From assembly GCF_001570565.1 (NCBI RefSeq), contig NZ_BBXE01000036.1:1-64000 (forward strand): DNA of 64,000 nucleotides, given 5' to 3'. Every line of letters begins with the position of its first letter. The first letter of the stretch is position 1. The stretch comes from Herbidospora yilanensis (lineage in GTDB: Bacteria; Actinomycetota; Actinomycetes; Streptosporangiales; Streptosporangiaceae). The notes beneath the pieces are model-generated. The model saw nothing but the letters and a program-made list of their open reading frames with translations. It searched no databases and was not told the DNA's origin. Positions 26,867 to 35,078 of this stretch are shown in pieces. Made by a program: the position numbers and the translations under genes.

Positions 26867-27121
26867 GTGAGCAGACTGTATGGCGATCCGATCGAGGTGT
26901 GGGTCCGGGACGGCCGGCCCGTCAGGTTCGTCTGGCGTGACCGGCTTTATGTGGTCCGGCAGATCCTCGACCACTGGGTGGTCGCCCGGGAATGGTGGAA
27001 GACCTCCGCCACCGACCCCGGCGAACGCCGCTTCTGGCGGGTGGAGGCGCAGTCGGGCACCTACGAACTGCGCTACGACACCGCCACCGACGCGTGGCTG
27101 CTGCTGCGGGCGTGGGATTGA
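26867..27121 (+). CDS. DUF6504 family protein
   Basis: An 84-residue protein of the small family that in many actinobacteria precedes dnaE2 or imuB. It starts with GTG at 26867 (MSRLYGDPIEVW). The pattern of aromatic and basic residues (RFVWRDRLYVVRQILDHWVV, then FWRVEA and YELRYD) suggests a compact beta-sheet protein. Its stop overlaps the dnaE2 ATG as TGATG. Biochemical role unknown; co-expression with an SOS polymerase suggests a role in translesion synthesis. Confidence 0.85.
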   Translation: MSRLYGDPIEVWVRDGRPVRFVWRDRLYVVRQILDHWVVAREWWKTSATDPGERRFWRVEAQSGTYELRYDTATDAWLLLRAWD

Positions 27122-30100
27122 TGGGACCGTTCCAGCACCTTCACGTCGCCTCCGCCTATTCGCTGCGCTACGGCTCCGCCTTCCCCCAGGCGCTGGTGAG
27201 AAGGGCCGTCGAGCACGGCATGGACGCGCTCGCGCTGACCGACCGCGACGGCCTCTACGGCGCGATCAAGCACGTCCGGGCCTGCCACGCCGCGGGCATC
27301 GGCGCGATCGTCGGCGTCGACCTGGCCCTGTCCGGCTCAGGGGCCGGCGAGGACGACCGCGTCGTCGTGCTCGCGAAAAGGGACGGCTGGGCCGACCTGT
27401 GCCGCCTGGTCACCGCCGCCCACTACGCGGGCGAACGCGGCACGCCCCGGGTCACCATGGACATGGTCGGCCGCCACGCCGCCGACGGCCGCCTGATCGT
27501 GCTGCTCGGCCCGCGTTCGGAGGTCGGCCGCGCGGTCGCCGCCCGCCGCGACCAGCAGGCCCGCGACCTGCTGCAACGCTGGCGCGCGGCGGTGCCGGGC
27601 ACGGCCGTGGAGATCGTCGACCTCTACGGCTACCGCGACGTCAACACCGCCACCCACCTGCTCGCCCTGGCCGACTCCCTCGGCCTGCCCGCGATCCTCA
27701 CCAACGCGGTCAGGCACCTCGACCCGGCCGACTACCAGGTGGGCAACGTGCTCGACGCGGCCAGGAAACTCGTCCCGCTGCACGGACGGCACGTGGAGTC
27801 GTCGTCGCACGCCTACCTGAAGAACGCCGAGGAGATGGGCCGCGTCGCCCTGCGCGTGTGCGGCGGCGACCGGGCGCGGGCCACCCGGCTGCTGGGCGTG
27901 ACACGGCGCGCGGCCGAGGCGTGCGTGCTCGACCCGGTCGAGATCGTGCCGCTGATCGACGAGGTCGACCCCAAGGTGCACCTCCCGGAGATCGGGAGCG
28001 ACCCGGTCCCGCTGCTGCGCCACCGCTGCGAAGACGGCCTGCTCGACCGGGGCCTCGGCCGGTCGCGGGAGGCGCGCGACCGCCTGGCCGCCGAGCTGGC
28101 GATCATCGAGCGGAAACGCCTGTCGGGCTACTTCGTCGCGGTCGCCGGGATCACCGACATGATCCGCGGCATGGGCGTGCGCTGCGCGATCCGGGGCTCG
28201 GGCGCGGGCAGCCTGGTCAACTACCTGATCAAGATCGGCGAGGTCAACCCGCTCGACCACGGCCTCCTGATGGAGCGTTTCCTGTCCGAGGGCCGCGTCG
28301 GGCTGCCCGACATCGACGTCGACGTCGAGTCGGCCCGGCGCCTCGACTGCTACCGGGCCATCCTCGACCGGTACGGGGAGTCGCGCGTCGCCTGCGTGTC
28401 GATGATGGAGACCTACCGGGCCCGCAGCGCCATCCGCGACGTGGGGGCCGCGATGGGCCTGCCGCCCCACGAGATCGACGCCATCGCCAAGGCGTTCCCC
28501 CACGTGCGCGCCAAGCAGATCCGGGCCGCCCTCGACGACCTGCCCGAGCTGCGCGACAGCGGCCTCAACGACCGGGCGCTGGAGACGGTCTTCCGGCTGG
28601 CCGAACGCCTCGACGGCCTGCCCCGGCACATCGCCCTCCACCCGTGCGGCGTGCTGGTCGGGAACATGGGCCTGCGGGGCCGCACCCCGGTCGAACGCAG
28701 CCTGCTGGAGTTCCCCATGTCGCAGTTCGACAAGGACGACGTCGAGGACGCCGGCCTGCTGAAGCTCGACGTCCTGGGGGTGCGGATGCAGTCGGCGATG
28801 GCCTACGCGCTCGCCGAGATCAAGCGGGTCGACGGCGCCGACGTGGCCCTCGACGAGGTCCCGCACGACGACGCGGCGACCTACGACATGGTGCGCGAGA
28901 GCCGTACCATCGGCTGCTTCCAGATCGAGTCGCCCGGCCAGCGCGAACTCGTCGCCAAACTCGAACCCCGCACCATGCACGACCTGATCGTGGACATCTC
29001 GCTGTTCCGCCCCGGCCCGGTCAACTCCGACATGGTGACCCCCTACCTGGAGTCGCGGCACGGCTTCCGCCAGGCCGTCTACCCCCACGCGGAGCTGCGC
29101 CCGGCGCTGGCCGAGACCAACGGCGTCGTGGTCTTCCACGAACAGGTCCTGAAGGTCGTCGACGTCATGACCGGCTGCGGCCTGTCCCAGGCCGAGAAGA
29201 TCCGCCGCTCGTTGTCCTCCCCCGAGGGCCGCGCCCGGGTCCGGGCCTGGTGGGAGATGAACGTACGCCCCGAGTTCGACGCCGCGACGGTCGAGGCGAC
29301 CTGGCGCGTCCTCGACGCGTTCGGCGCCTTCGGCTTCTGCAAGGCCCACGCGGCGGCCTTCGCCCTGCCGACCTACCAGTCGGCCTGGCTGAAACGCCAC
29401 CACACGGCGGCCTTCTTCGCCGGCGTCCTCACCCACGAACCGGGCATGTACCCCAACCGCGTCATCCTCGACGAGGCCCGCCAGTGCGGCGTGGAGGTCC
29501 TTCCCCTGGACGTCAACCGCTCCGCCCGCGACTGGCGCGTGGAGAAACTCGCCCCGGCCCCCGGCGACCCGCCGCTCTTCGGCCGGGGCTACGGCCTGCG
29601 TGTCCCCTTCTCCGCCATCAAGGGCATCAGCGAGGCCGAGGTCGACCGCATGATCGCCGGCCAGCCGTACGTGTCGATGGCCGACTTCTGGGAGCGCGCC
29701 CGCCCCTCCCGCCCGGTCGCCGAACACGTCATCGAGGTCGGCGGCCTCGACGCGGTCCACGGCCTGCGCCCCGGGGAACCTCGCTGGCGCCCCGGCCGCC
29801 TGACCCGCCGCGACCTGATGGCGCAGGTGGGCGCCCTCGACCGGGCGGGCGGCCAGGGCTCGGGCCAGTTGCCGATGGGCTTCGCCGACCACGTGGCGCC
29901 CGGGGAACTCCCGGAGATGAGCGAGGCCGAAGCGGTCGAGGCCGAACTGAGCGTCCTCGGCATGGACGTGACCCGCCACGTCATCGCCTTCCACGACGAC
30001 CTCCTCGACGCCCTCGGCGTGGTCCGGGCGCGTGACCTCCTGAAACAGCGCAACGGGGCGGAGATCCTGGTCGCCGGGGTGAAGGTGGCCACCCAGACCC

Positions 30101-30513
30101 CGGCGGTGCGGTCGGGCCAGCGGGTCATCTTCACGACCCTGGACGACTCGACGGGACCGATCGACCTGACGTTCTTCGAGTCGGTCCAGGCCCACACGGC
30201 GGCGACGGTGTTCGGGTCGTGGCTGATGGTGGCGCGGGGGGTGATCCGGCGTACCGGCCGCCGGGGCATCTCGATGCGCGCCCTGCACGCGTGGAACCTG
30301 ACGGACCTGGACCGGGTGTGGCGCACCCGCGGCATCGAGGCGGTCAGGGAGATCCTGGCCGACCGGCCGGAGGAGGGCCGCGGGGTCATCGGCGGAAAGA
30401 AGATCACCTACGAGAACGGGTACGAGCTGTCGCCTTACGCGGACCTGGGGGTCAAGGAACCGCAACGGGTGTTGTGGCACGCCAGCATGGGCAGCTCGGG
30501 GAAGGTCGCCTGA
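27121..30513 (+). CDS. dnaE2: error-prone DNA polymerase DnaE2
   Basis: A 1130-residue C-family polymerase for damage-induced mutagenesis. An N-terminal PHP domain opens with HLHVASAYSLRYGSAFPQAL. The palm has AIRGSGAGSLVNYL and the catalytic aspartates in LPDIDVDVE, with the third in LLKLDVLGVRM. The KAHAAAFALPTYQSAWLK segment and a C-terminal OB-fold (ILVAGVKVATQTPAVRSGQ) complete the usual DnaE2 form; the beta-clamp motif region is shortened. ATG is set by the overlap with DUF6504. In other actinobacteria it works with ImuA'/ImuB, which are not beside it here. Two LexA boxes precede the operon. Confidence 0.95.
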   Translation: MGPFQHLHVASAYSLRYGSAFPQALVRRAVEHGMDALALTDRDGLYGAIKHVRACHAAGIGAIVGVDLALSGSGAGEDDRVVVLAKRDGWADLCRLVTAAHYAGERGTPRVTMDMVGRHAADGRLIVLLGPRSEVGRAVAARRDQQARDLLQRWRAAVPGTAVEIVDLYGYRDVNTATHLLALADSLGLPAILTNAVRHLDPADYQVGNVLDAARKLVPLHGRHVESSSHAYLKNAEEMGRVALRVCGGDRARATRLLGVTRRAAEACVLDPVEIVPLIDEVDPKVHLPEIGSDPVPLLRHRCEDGLLDRGLGRSREARDRLAAELAIIERKRLSGYFVAVAGITDMIRGMGVRCAIRGSGAGSLVNYLIKIGEVNPLDHGLLMERFLSEGRVGLPDIDVDVESARRLDCYRAILDRYGESRVACVSMMETYRARSAIRDVGAAMGLPPHEIDAIAKAFPHVRAKQIRAALDDLPELRDSGLNDRALETVFRLAERLDGLPRHIALHPCGVLVGNMGLRGRTPVERSLLEFPMSQFDKDDVEDAGLLKLDVLGVRMQSAMAYALAEIKRVDGADVALDEVPHDDAATYDMVRESRTIGCFQIESPGQRELVAKLEPRTMHDLIVDISLFRPGPVNSDMVTPYLESRHGFRQAVYPHAELRPALAETNGVVVFHEQVLKVVDVMTGCGLSQAEKIRRSLSSPEGRARVRAWWEMNVRPEFDAATVEATWRVLDAFGAFGFCKAHAAAFALPTYQSAWLKRHHTAAFFAGVLTHEPGMYPNRVILDEARQCGVEVLPLDVNRSARDWRVEKLAPAPGDPPLFGRGYGLRVPFSAIKGISEAEVDRMIAGQPYVSMADFWERARPSRPVAEHVIEVGGLDAVHGLRPGEPRWRPGRLTRRDLMAQVGALDRAGGQGSGQLPMGFADHVAPGELPEMSEAEAVEAELSVLGMDVTRHVIAFHDDLLDALGVVRARDLLKQRNGAEILVAGVKVATQTPAVRSGQRVIFTTLDDSTGPIDLTFFESVQAHTAATVFGSWLMVARGVIRRTGRRGISMRALHAWNLTDLDRVWRTRGIEAVREILADRPEEGRGVIGGKKITYENGYELSPYADLGVKEPQRVLWHASMGSSGKVA

Positions 30514-30607
30514 TCTGTTTCTGTAGCTATCTGCGTACTGTTCGCACATGCCGGGCAAAGGCTGCATTACTCTGCTGCGGTCAACGGGGCGCGAAGGGCA
30601 GGACGCG

Positions 30608-31241
30608 GTGGTCGATCAAAGGAACTGGGCCGGCCTGCTTCAAGGCCGCCATGACGATTTCGAGACCCTCTCGGTGAAGGCCGTCGTCGGCTCCGGAAAT
30701 CTCTCCTTCGCCAGTCCCTTCGAGGTCGTCGCCTCGGACAACCGCCGATACTTCGTCAAATGTCTCGGCGGTTGTCCTCCGCATGCTCAAGCCACGATCG
30801 CCATCGAAATGTCGTCTCGGAGGTCGGCCGACTCATCGACGCACCGGTGTGCGACACCAGCCTGATCAGGATTCCGGACGAACTCGCCGGATGGCCGATG
30901 GCCTTCGGCAAGCTTCAGCCTGGCATCGCGCACGCGAGTGTGGCCCTCGGCCATGCGATCGAGTGCCGGCAATACCTGTCGGACCGGGCGAAGGACGACA
31001 ACACCCGTCGTCACGTGGGCGTCTATGCCCTCTACGACTGGTGTTTCGGCGACGATCCCCACCGGAAGCGGTCGCAAGGGTAGCAACTGCACTAGACGCA
31101 ATAAGTCGCGATGCTCTCGTCACCGTTCTGTGTGGCGTGCCAGCATCGTGGCCAGTGGACGACAACGATTTGGAGACACTCGGCTGGTTCCTCGAACATA
31201 GGGCGCCGGCCGTCGCCGATCGCATCCGCGGGCTGATCTGA
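30608..31241 (+). pseudogene. HipA-like kinase, frameshifted and internally deleted
   Basis: Three consecutive reading frames encode pieces of one protein of the HipA-like kinase family (HipA_2 type). Frame 1 from the GTG at 30608 reads VVDQRNWAG... to YFVKCLGG and ATIAIEM. A one-base loss near 30809-30811 moves the match to a second frame (VVSEVGRLIDAPVCDTS through YALYDWCFGDDP, ending 31083). A third frame then gives AVARVATALDAISRDAL to FLEHRAPAVADRI, ending 31241. Family members have roughly 40-50 more residues between the last two pieces, including the HDHGWY-like active-site part, so this is not a simple frameshift. GC is visibly lower than in the flanks. A strong RBS for the next gene lies in its tail. 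Confidence 0.72.
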
Positions 31242-31253
31242 GGAGGTGGTCCA

Positions 31254-32135
31254 ATGAGTCGCTACGTCTACTCGATTGTTCGCTGTCTTCCCGATCCGCG
31301 GACCGGCGAATTCGTCAACGTGGCCGCCGTCGCCGGCGATCCCGTGGCCGGAGACTGGTCGTACCGTCAGCTGAGCAACCTGGAGCGGGTCCAGCGGTTC
31401 GCCGGACGCGCGGCCCTCGAGGAGGTGCTGGGGTCTCTGCTCGACCTGGACGCGCAGATCGACCGCCACCGGGAGAGCCTGCTCGCGGATCACGGCCAAC
31501 TGATCCCCGACGACTGGCTGGATCGGCTTCACCACGACCACCGCAATGTCATGCAGTTCAGTCCTCCAGCGCCGATCCTGGCCGACAGCGCGGAAGACGC
31601 ACTGGCCGTGATCTTCGATCACATGCTGATCGATCCGGTCGCGCCCGCCCGCCAGCCCTCGATCACCCGATACCAGTTGCAACGCACCATGCGACAGGCG
31701 TTCCACCGAGCGGAGATCCCGGAAGAGTTCGTCCGGCCCCGCGTTCAGATCTATGTCGGGGAGAAGCTGCACTCTGCGGTCGACTTCGCCATCGCCAACG
31801 GACGCGTCGTCCAGCTCAGCCAGGCGTGGTCCTTTCGCCTCGCCCAGATCGACGAGGTGCCGCTGAAAGTCATGGCCTGGGGATACGCGCTACAGCGCCT
31901 CCGCAGCGGAGACGAGGCCAAAGTGGTCGACGCCGCCGGCCGTGTCAGCGAGATCGGCCGCGACGTCGACCTACAGGTCATGATCGCCCCGCCGGAGACG
32001 AGTGAGCAGGTCGCCGCCTTCGAGGAGGCGCAGCAGGTGTTCAAGGACGTCGATGCGGAGGTACGTCTAGCGGCCGCGGCGGACGACCTCGGTTCCAAGG
32101 CCGCTGAACTGGCCCGCACGCTCCACCGCTTCTGA
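31254..32135 (+). CDS. DUF3037 family protein, partner of the HipA-like gene
   Basis: A 293-residue intact protein beginning MSRYVYSIVRCLPDPRTGEFVNVAAV, the DUF3037 opening. Residues 1-125 form the conserved part; the rest is helical with a long C-terminal coiled-coil-like stretch (SEQVAAFEEAQQVFKDVDAEV). GAGGAGGTGG lies just before the ATG, partly in the tail of the broken kinase gene. From memory of genome neighbourhoods, DUF3037 genes recurrently follow HipA-like kinase genes, so it may be an antitoxin, adaptor or substrate of that kinase. Its biochemical role is not established. Confidence 0.78.
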   Translation: MSRYVYSIVRCLPDPRTGEFVNVAAVAGDPVAGDWSYRQLSNLERVQRFAGRAALEEVLGSLLDLDAQIDRHRESLLADHGQLIPDDWLDRLHHDHRNVMQFSPPAPILADSAEDALAVIFDHMLIDPVAPARQPSITRYQLQRTMRQAFHRAEIPEEFVRPRVQIYVGEKLHSAVDFAIANGRVVQLSQAWSFRLAQIDEVPLKVMAWGYALQRLRSGDEAKVVDAAGRVSEIGRDVDLQVMIAPPETSEQVAAFEEAQQVFKDVDAEVRLAAAADDLGSKAAELARTLHRF

Positions 32136-32158
32136 CCGAGGCCGGCGCACGATCCGGG

Positions 32159-32767
32159 CTACTTCGACGACGGGGACACCGCCGCGATGGCCTGACGGGG
32201 AAAGCGGAGCGTGCGCGGGGACGAGACCTCCCACACCGTCGCCGCGCACAGCAGGGCCGTCACCCCCGCCGCCGTGAGTTCCCGCACGCCCAGACCCGTC
32301 AGGTTGGTGTGGGCGGCGTGGCTCTCGGCGAGCAGCCAGATCGTCGTCAGGCCGGACACCCACCACGCGGTCAGCAGCACCAGCCAGCGCACCCGTGACC
32401 CGTTGGCGCGTTCCCGCCACGCCTGGTCGGCGAGCAGAACCGGCGCCACCAGGTTCACCAGCGGGATCAGCCAGGCCGCCGTCGCGGTCGGCCTTCCGAC
32501 GCGGGCCGCCGACGCGAGCCAGTTCAGGTAGGCCGCCGCGGCGGCCACGGTCGTCACGACCAGGGCCATCACCAGGACGGCGAAGACGGTCACGTCGCCG
32601 ACGACCGCTTCGGCGCCCGGGGCCTTGGGGTCGCCGCCGAAGGCGGCTATCTGCAGGGCCAGGTCGTGGCCGCGGAGTTCCTCGAAGGTCACCAAAGCCG
32701 CGAGGGAGGCGATCTGGCTGGTCAGGGCGGCATAGACCCCGAACGCGGATCTCTGTGGCATGCGCAC
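32159..32767 (-). CDS. DUF4328 membrane protein
   Basis: A 202-residue protein with four membrane helices: residues 10-28, about 57-80, about 120-140 and about 160-180. The signature between helices 2 and 3 is AAWLIPLVNLVAPVLLADQAWR, which matches the DUF4328 W-x-x-P-x-x-N motif. Function unknown. It is separated by 63 bp from the upstream response-regulator gene on the same strand. Confidence 0.8.
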   Translation of the reverse strand: MRMPQRSAFGVYAALTSQIASLAALVTFEELRGHDLALQIAAFGGDPKAPGAEAVVGDVTVFAVLVMALVVTTVAAAAAYLNWLASAARVGRPTATAAWLIPLVNLVAPVLLADQAWRERANGSRVRWLVLLTAWWVSGLTTIWLLAESHAAHTNLTGLGVRELTAAGVTALLCAATVWEVSSPRTLRFPRQAIAAVSPSSK

Positions 32768-32829
32768 GGAACTCTCCCCCCGGTGTTACCTGACCCCTTC
32801 GTTTCCAGGGAGAACCTCCGCTAATCCGG

Positions 32830-33468
32830 TCAACTCACGACACCGGACTCCCACGCCCACGCGGCGACCTCGACGCGGTTCCGCAGGCCCAGTTTGGTCT
32901 GGACGCTGGCCAGGTGGGTCTTGATCGTCGACAACGAGACGAACAGCTCGGCGGCGACCTCCTGGTTGGTCCTCCCCCGGGCGACCAGCCGCACCACGTC
33001 GAGCTCCCGGTCGGTGAGCGATTCGGGCGGGCTGACCGGCTGGCGTGGACGGGCGAGGTGGGCGAGGAGCCGTACCGTCACCGAAGGGGAGACCAGCGCG
33101 TCGCCCGCCGCCGCGGCGCGGACCGCCTCGATGAGCAGGGCGGGGCCGCTGTCCTTCAGCAGGAAGCCGCAGGCTCCCGCGCGGAGCGCGCCGTAGACGT
33201 AGTCGTCGAGGTCGAACGTGGTCACGATGACCACACGAAGAGGGTCGGGCACGCCCGGACCGGCCAGCAGGCGGGTGACCTCGATGCCGTCGAGCTTCGG
33301 CATGCGGATGTCGAGCAGGCACACGTCGGGGCGCAGTCGCCGGGCCTCCGCGACGGCCGCCGCGCCGTCGGCCACGGTCGCCACCACCTCGATGTCGGGC
33401 TGCGCGTCGAGGATCATGCGGAAACCCGTGCGCACGAGTTCCTGGTCGTCGGCTATCAGCACCTTCAC
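32830..33468 (-). CDS. NarL/LuxR-type response regulator
   Basis: A 212-residue two-component regulator starting at a GTG (VKVLIADDQELVRTGF). The receiver domain has acidic pocket residues DD near position 7, the phosphoacceptor Asp53 in LLDIRMPKLDG, and Lys in LLKDSGPALL. The C-terminal LuxR HTH is LTDRELDVVRLVARGRTNQEVA through LSTIKTHLASVQTKLGL. Upstream in-frame codons run into the divergent sigma gene region and are not needed. No histidine kinase gene is adjacent, so it is an orphan in this window. Confidence 0.9.
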   Translation of the reverse strand: MKVLIADDQELVRTGFRMILDAQPDIEVVATVADGAAAVAEARRLRPDVCLLDIRMPKLDGIEVTRLLAGPGVPDPLRVVIVTTFDLDDYVYGALRAGACGFLLKDSGPALLIEAVRAAAAGDALVSPSVTVRLLAHLARPRQPVSPPESLTDRELDVVRLVARGRTNQEVAAELFVSLSTIKTHLASVQTKLGLRNRVEVAAWAWESGVVS

Positions 33469-33520
33469 GCCCGAAATGATGTCATGTGTAATCCGGGCTC
33501 CACTGGCGGGACTACTGGGT

Positions 33521-34015
33521 GTGGACGATCCAGAGACACGATTCACCGACCTCTACGACCGGCACTACCGGGCCGTCCTCGGGTACGCGCTGCTGCGCGC
33601 CGACCGGGCCGCGGCCGAGGACGTGGTGGGGGAGACCTTCCTGATCGCCTGGCGGCGGCTGGCCGACCTGCCGCCGGAGCCGCTGCCGTGGCTGCTCGGC
33701 GTGGCCAGGAACCTGCTCCGCAAACAGCGCGACTCGGGCATCCGGGCCGAACGGCTGCTCGCCTACCTGCCGGCCCGCGACGCGCCCGACGTCGCCGACC
33801 AGGTCACCGAACGCGAGGCGGCGCTGATCGTGCTCGCCGCGATGGCGGAGGCCGACGCCGAGGCGCTGATCCTCACCAGTTGGTACGGCCTGACGCCCCG
33901 CGAGGCCGCCAAGATCGCCGGTTGCGCCACCGGCACGTTCACCGTCCGCCTGCACCGCGCGCGACGGCGCCTCACCGAGGCCCTGCGCCCCCGAACCCTC
34001 CAGGAGCAATCATGA
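33521..34015 (+). CDS. ECF-type sigma factor
   Basis: A 164-residue sigma-70 family protein starting at GTG 33521 (VDDPETRFTDLYDRHYRAVL). Region 2 includes DRAAAEDVVGETFLIAWRRL and PWLLGVARNLLRKQ. Region 4 has ALILTSWYGLTPREAAKIAGCATGTFTVRLHRARRRL. It overlaps the following membrane-protein gene by ATGA. Such sigma factors in actinobacteria are commonly paired with CU044_5270-type proteins that may act as anti-sigma factors. It diverges from the response regulator with 52 bp between start codons. Confidence 0.9.
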   Translation: MDDPETRFTDLYDRHYRAVLGYALLRADRAAAEDVVGETFLIAWRRLADLPPEPLPWLLGVARNLLRKQRDSGIRAERLLAYLPARDAPDVADQVTEREAALIVLAAMAEADAEALILTSWYGLTPREAAKIAGCATGTFTVRLHRARRRLTEALRPRTLQEQS

Positions 34016-34992
34016 TCGACGACCTCGTGCGGAGCCTGCGGCCCGACGACGTGACCGAGGAGTCCTACCGGGCCAGACGGGCCGACGACCTGAAAAGGGC
34101 GTTCGCCGCGCGGCCCGAGCGCAGGCGCCGCACCCCGCTGCTGGCGGCGTCGGGCCTGCTCGCGGCGGCGGCCGCCGCCGCGTTCGTGGTGTTCGCGCCG
34201 TCGGCGACGGTCGCCCAGCGGCCGGCCCCGGTGCCGGTGGAGACCCCCGTGCTGACCGCGCGGAGCGTCCTGCTGGCGGGGGCCGAGACGCTGGAGAGCA
34301 CGCCGGCGCAGACCGGGACGTACTGGCACCAGAAGATCCGGACCTTCACCTCGCCCCTGGACGGGGTGGTCGTCGCCTCGACCGGCGAGACCTGGTACGA
34401 CGGCCGGGACGGAAGGATCGGCCCGGTCCGGGACGTGAAGACCACCTTCGCCGACGAGCGGGCCGAGAAGGCCTGGCGTGCGAAGGGCAGGCCCGGCCTC
34501 CCGGAGGCCGGCGCGGAGCGGTCGTTCAAGGGCATGGTGCTGGCCTGGGGGATCGGTACGAAGACCGTCCGGCAGGACGATCTGAAGAAGCTCCCCGCCG
34601 GCCGCGCCGCCCTCCAGAGGTGGCTCGACGAGGCCCGCCCGTCCGGCGAGGACGCGGGGTCGTTCGCGTTCGGCGCCGCCCGGCACATCCTGACCTCGCC
34701 CGCCGCCAACACGACCCGGGCCACGCTGCTGCGCATCCTGGCCGACCAGAGCGGCCTCCGCCTCGACGAGAAGGCGACCGACCCGATCGGCAGGCCGGGC
34801 CTGTCGATCACCGACGCGACGGGCGACCACACGCTCGTGGTCGACCCGGCCACCGCGAAACTCCTCGCCTACGTCTACAACGGCGAGGACGAGCAGCCGG
34901 TCGACACCCCGCCGGGCACGAAGATGATCCCGGCCCAGCAGGGCACCGCCTACGCCTACCTGGAGACGGGCTGGTCCGACCTGCCCGGCTAG
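34012..34992 (+). CDS. CU044_5270-type membrane protein, putative anti-sigma partner
   Basis: A 326-residue protein. The N-terminal cytoplasmic part (MIDDLVRSLRPDDVTEESYRA and a basic RPERRRRTP) leads to one membrane helix (LLAASGLLAAAAAAAFVVFA, about residues 44-63). The extracytoplasmic domain has the family pattern GTYWHQKIRTF, ETWYDGRDGRIG, LLRILADQSGLRLDEKATDPIGRPG and DPATAKLLAY. Topology and coupling to the sigma gene suggest a transmembrane sensor or anti-sigma factor; no zinc-finger motif is seen. Confidence 0.8.
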   Translation: MIDDLVRSLRPDDVTEESYRARRADDLKRAFAARPERRRRTPLLAASGLLAAAAAAAFVVFAPSATVAQRPAPVPVETPVLTARSVLLAGAETLESTPAQTGTYWHQKIRTFTSPLDGVVVASTGETWYDGRDGRIGPVRDVKTTFADERAEKAWRAKGRPGLPEAGAERSFKGMVLAWGIGTKTVRQDDLKKLPAGRAALQRWLDEARPSGEDAGSFAFGAARHILTSPAANTTRATLLRILADQSGLRLDEKATDPIGRPGLSITDATGDHTLVVDPATAKLLAYVYNGEDEQPVDTPPGTKMIPAQQGTAYAYLETGWSDLPG

Positions 34993-35010
34993 CGGTACGG
35001 ACCCACCCCG

Positions 35011-35047
35011 CCGCACGGCCCCGGAACGCCCACCCGGGGTCGTGCGG
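35011..35047. terminator. bidirectional terminator hairpin
   Basis: CCGCACGGCCCCGG (35011-35024) pairs with CCGGGGTCGTGCGG (35034-35047), with one G-T pair, around a 9-nt loop. It lies between the convergent ends of the CU044_5270-type gene (34992) and the LLM oxidoreductase gene (35079). Confidence 0.75.
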
Positions 35048-35078
35048 CGGCCGGCGGAACCAGCCCCCGGCCGCGCAC

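Noticed and set aside
27337-30567. A 1076-codon open frame on the minus strand
   Set aside because: Antisense to dnaE2, no recognisable domain, and the dnaE2 motifs are complete on the plus strand.
30780-31100. Programmed frameshifting to make one HipA-like protein
   Set aside because: A slippery site was not seen, and a piece of roughly 40-50 residues seems to be missing between the second and third frames, so decay is the simpler reading.
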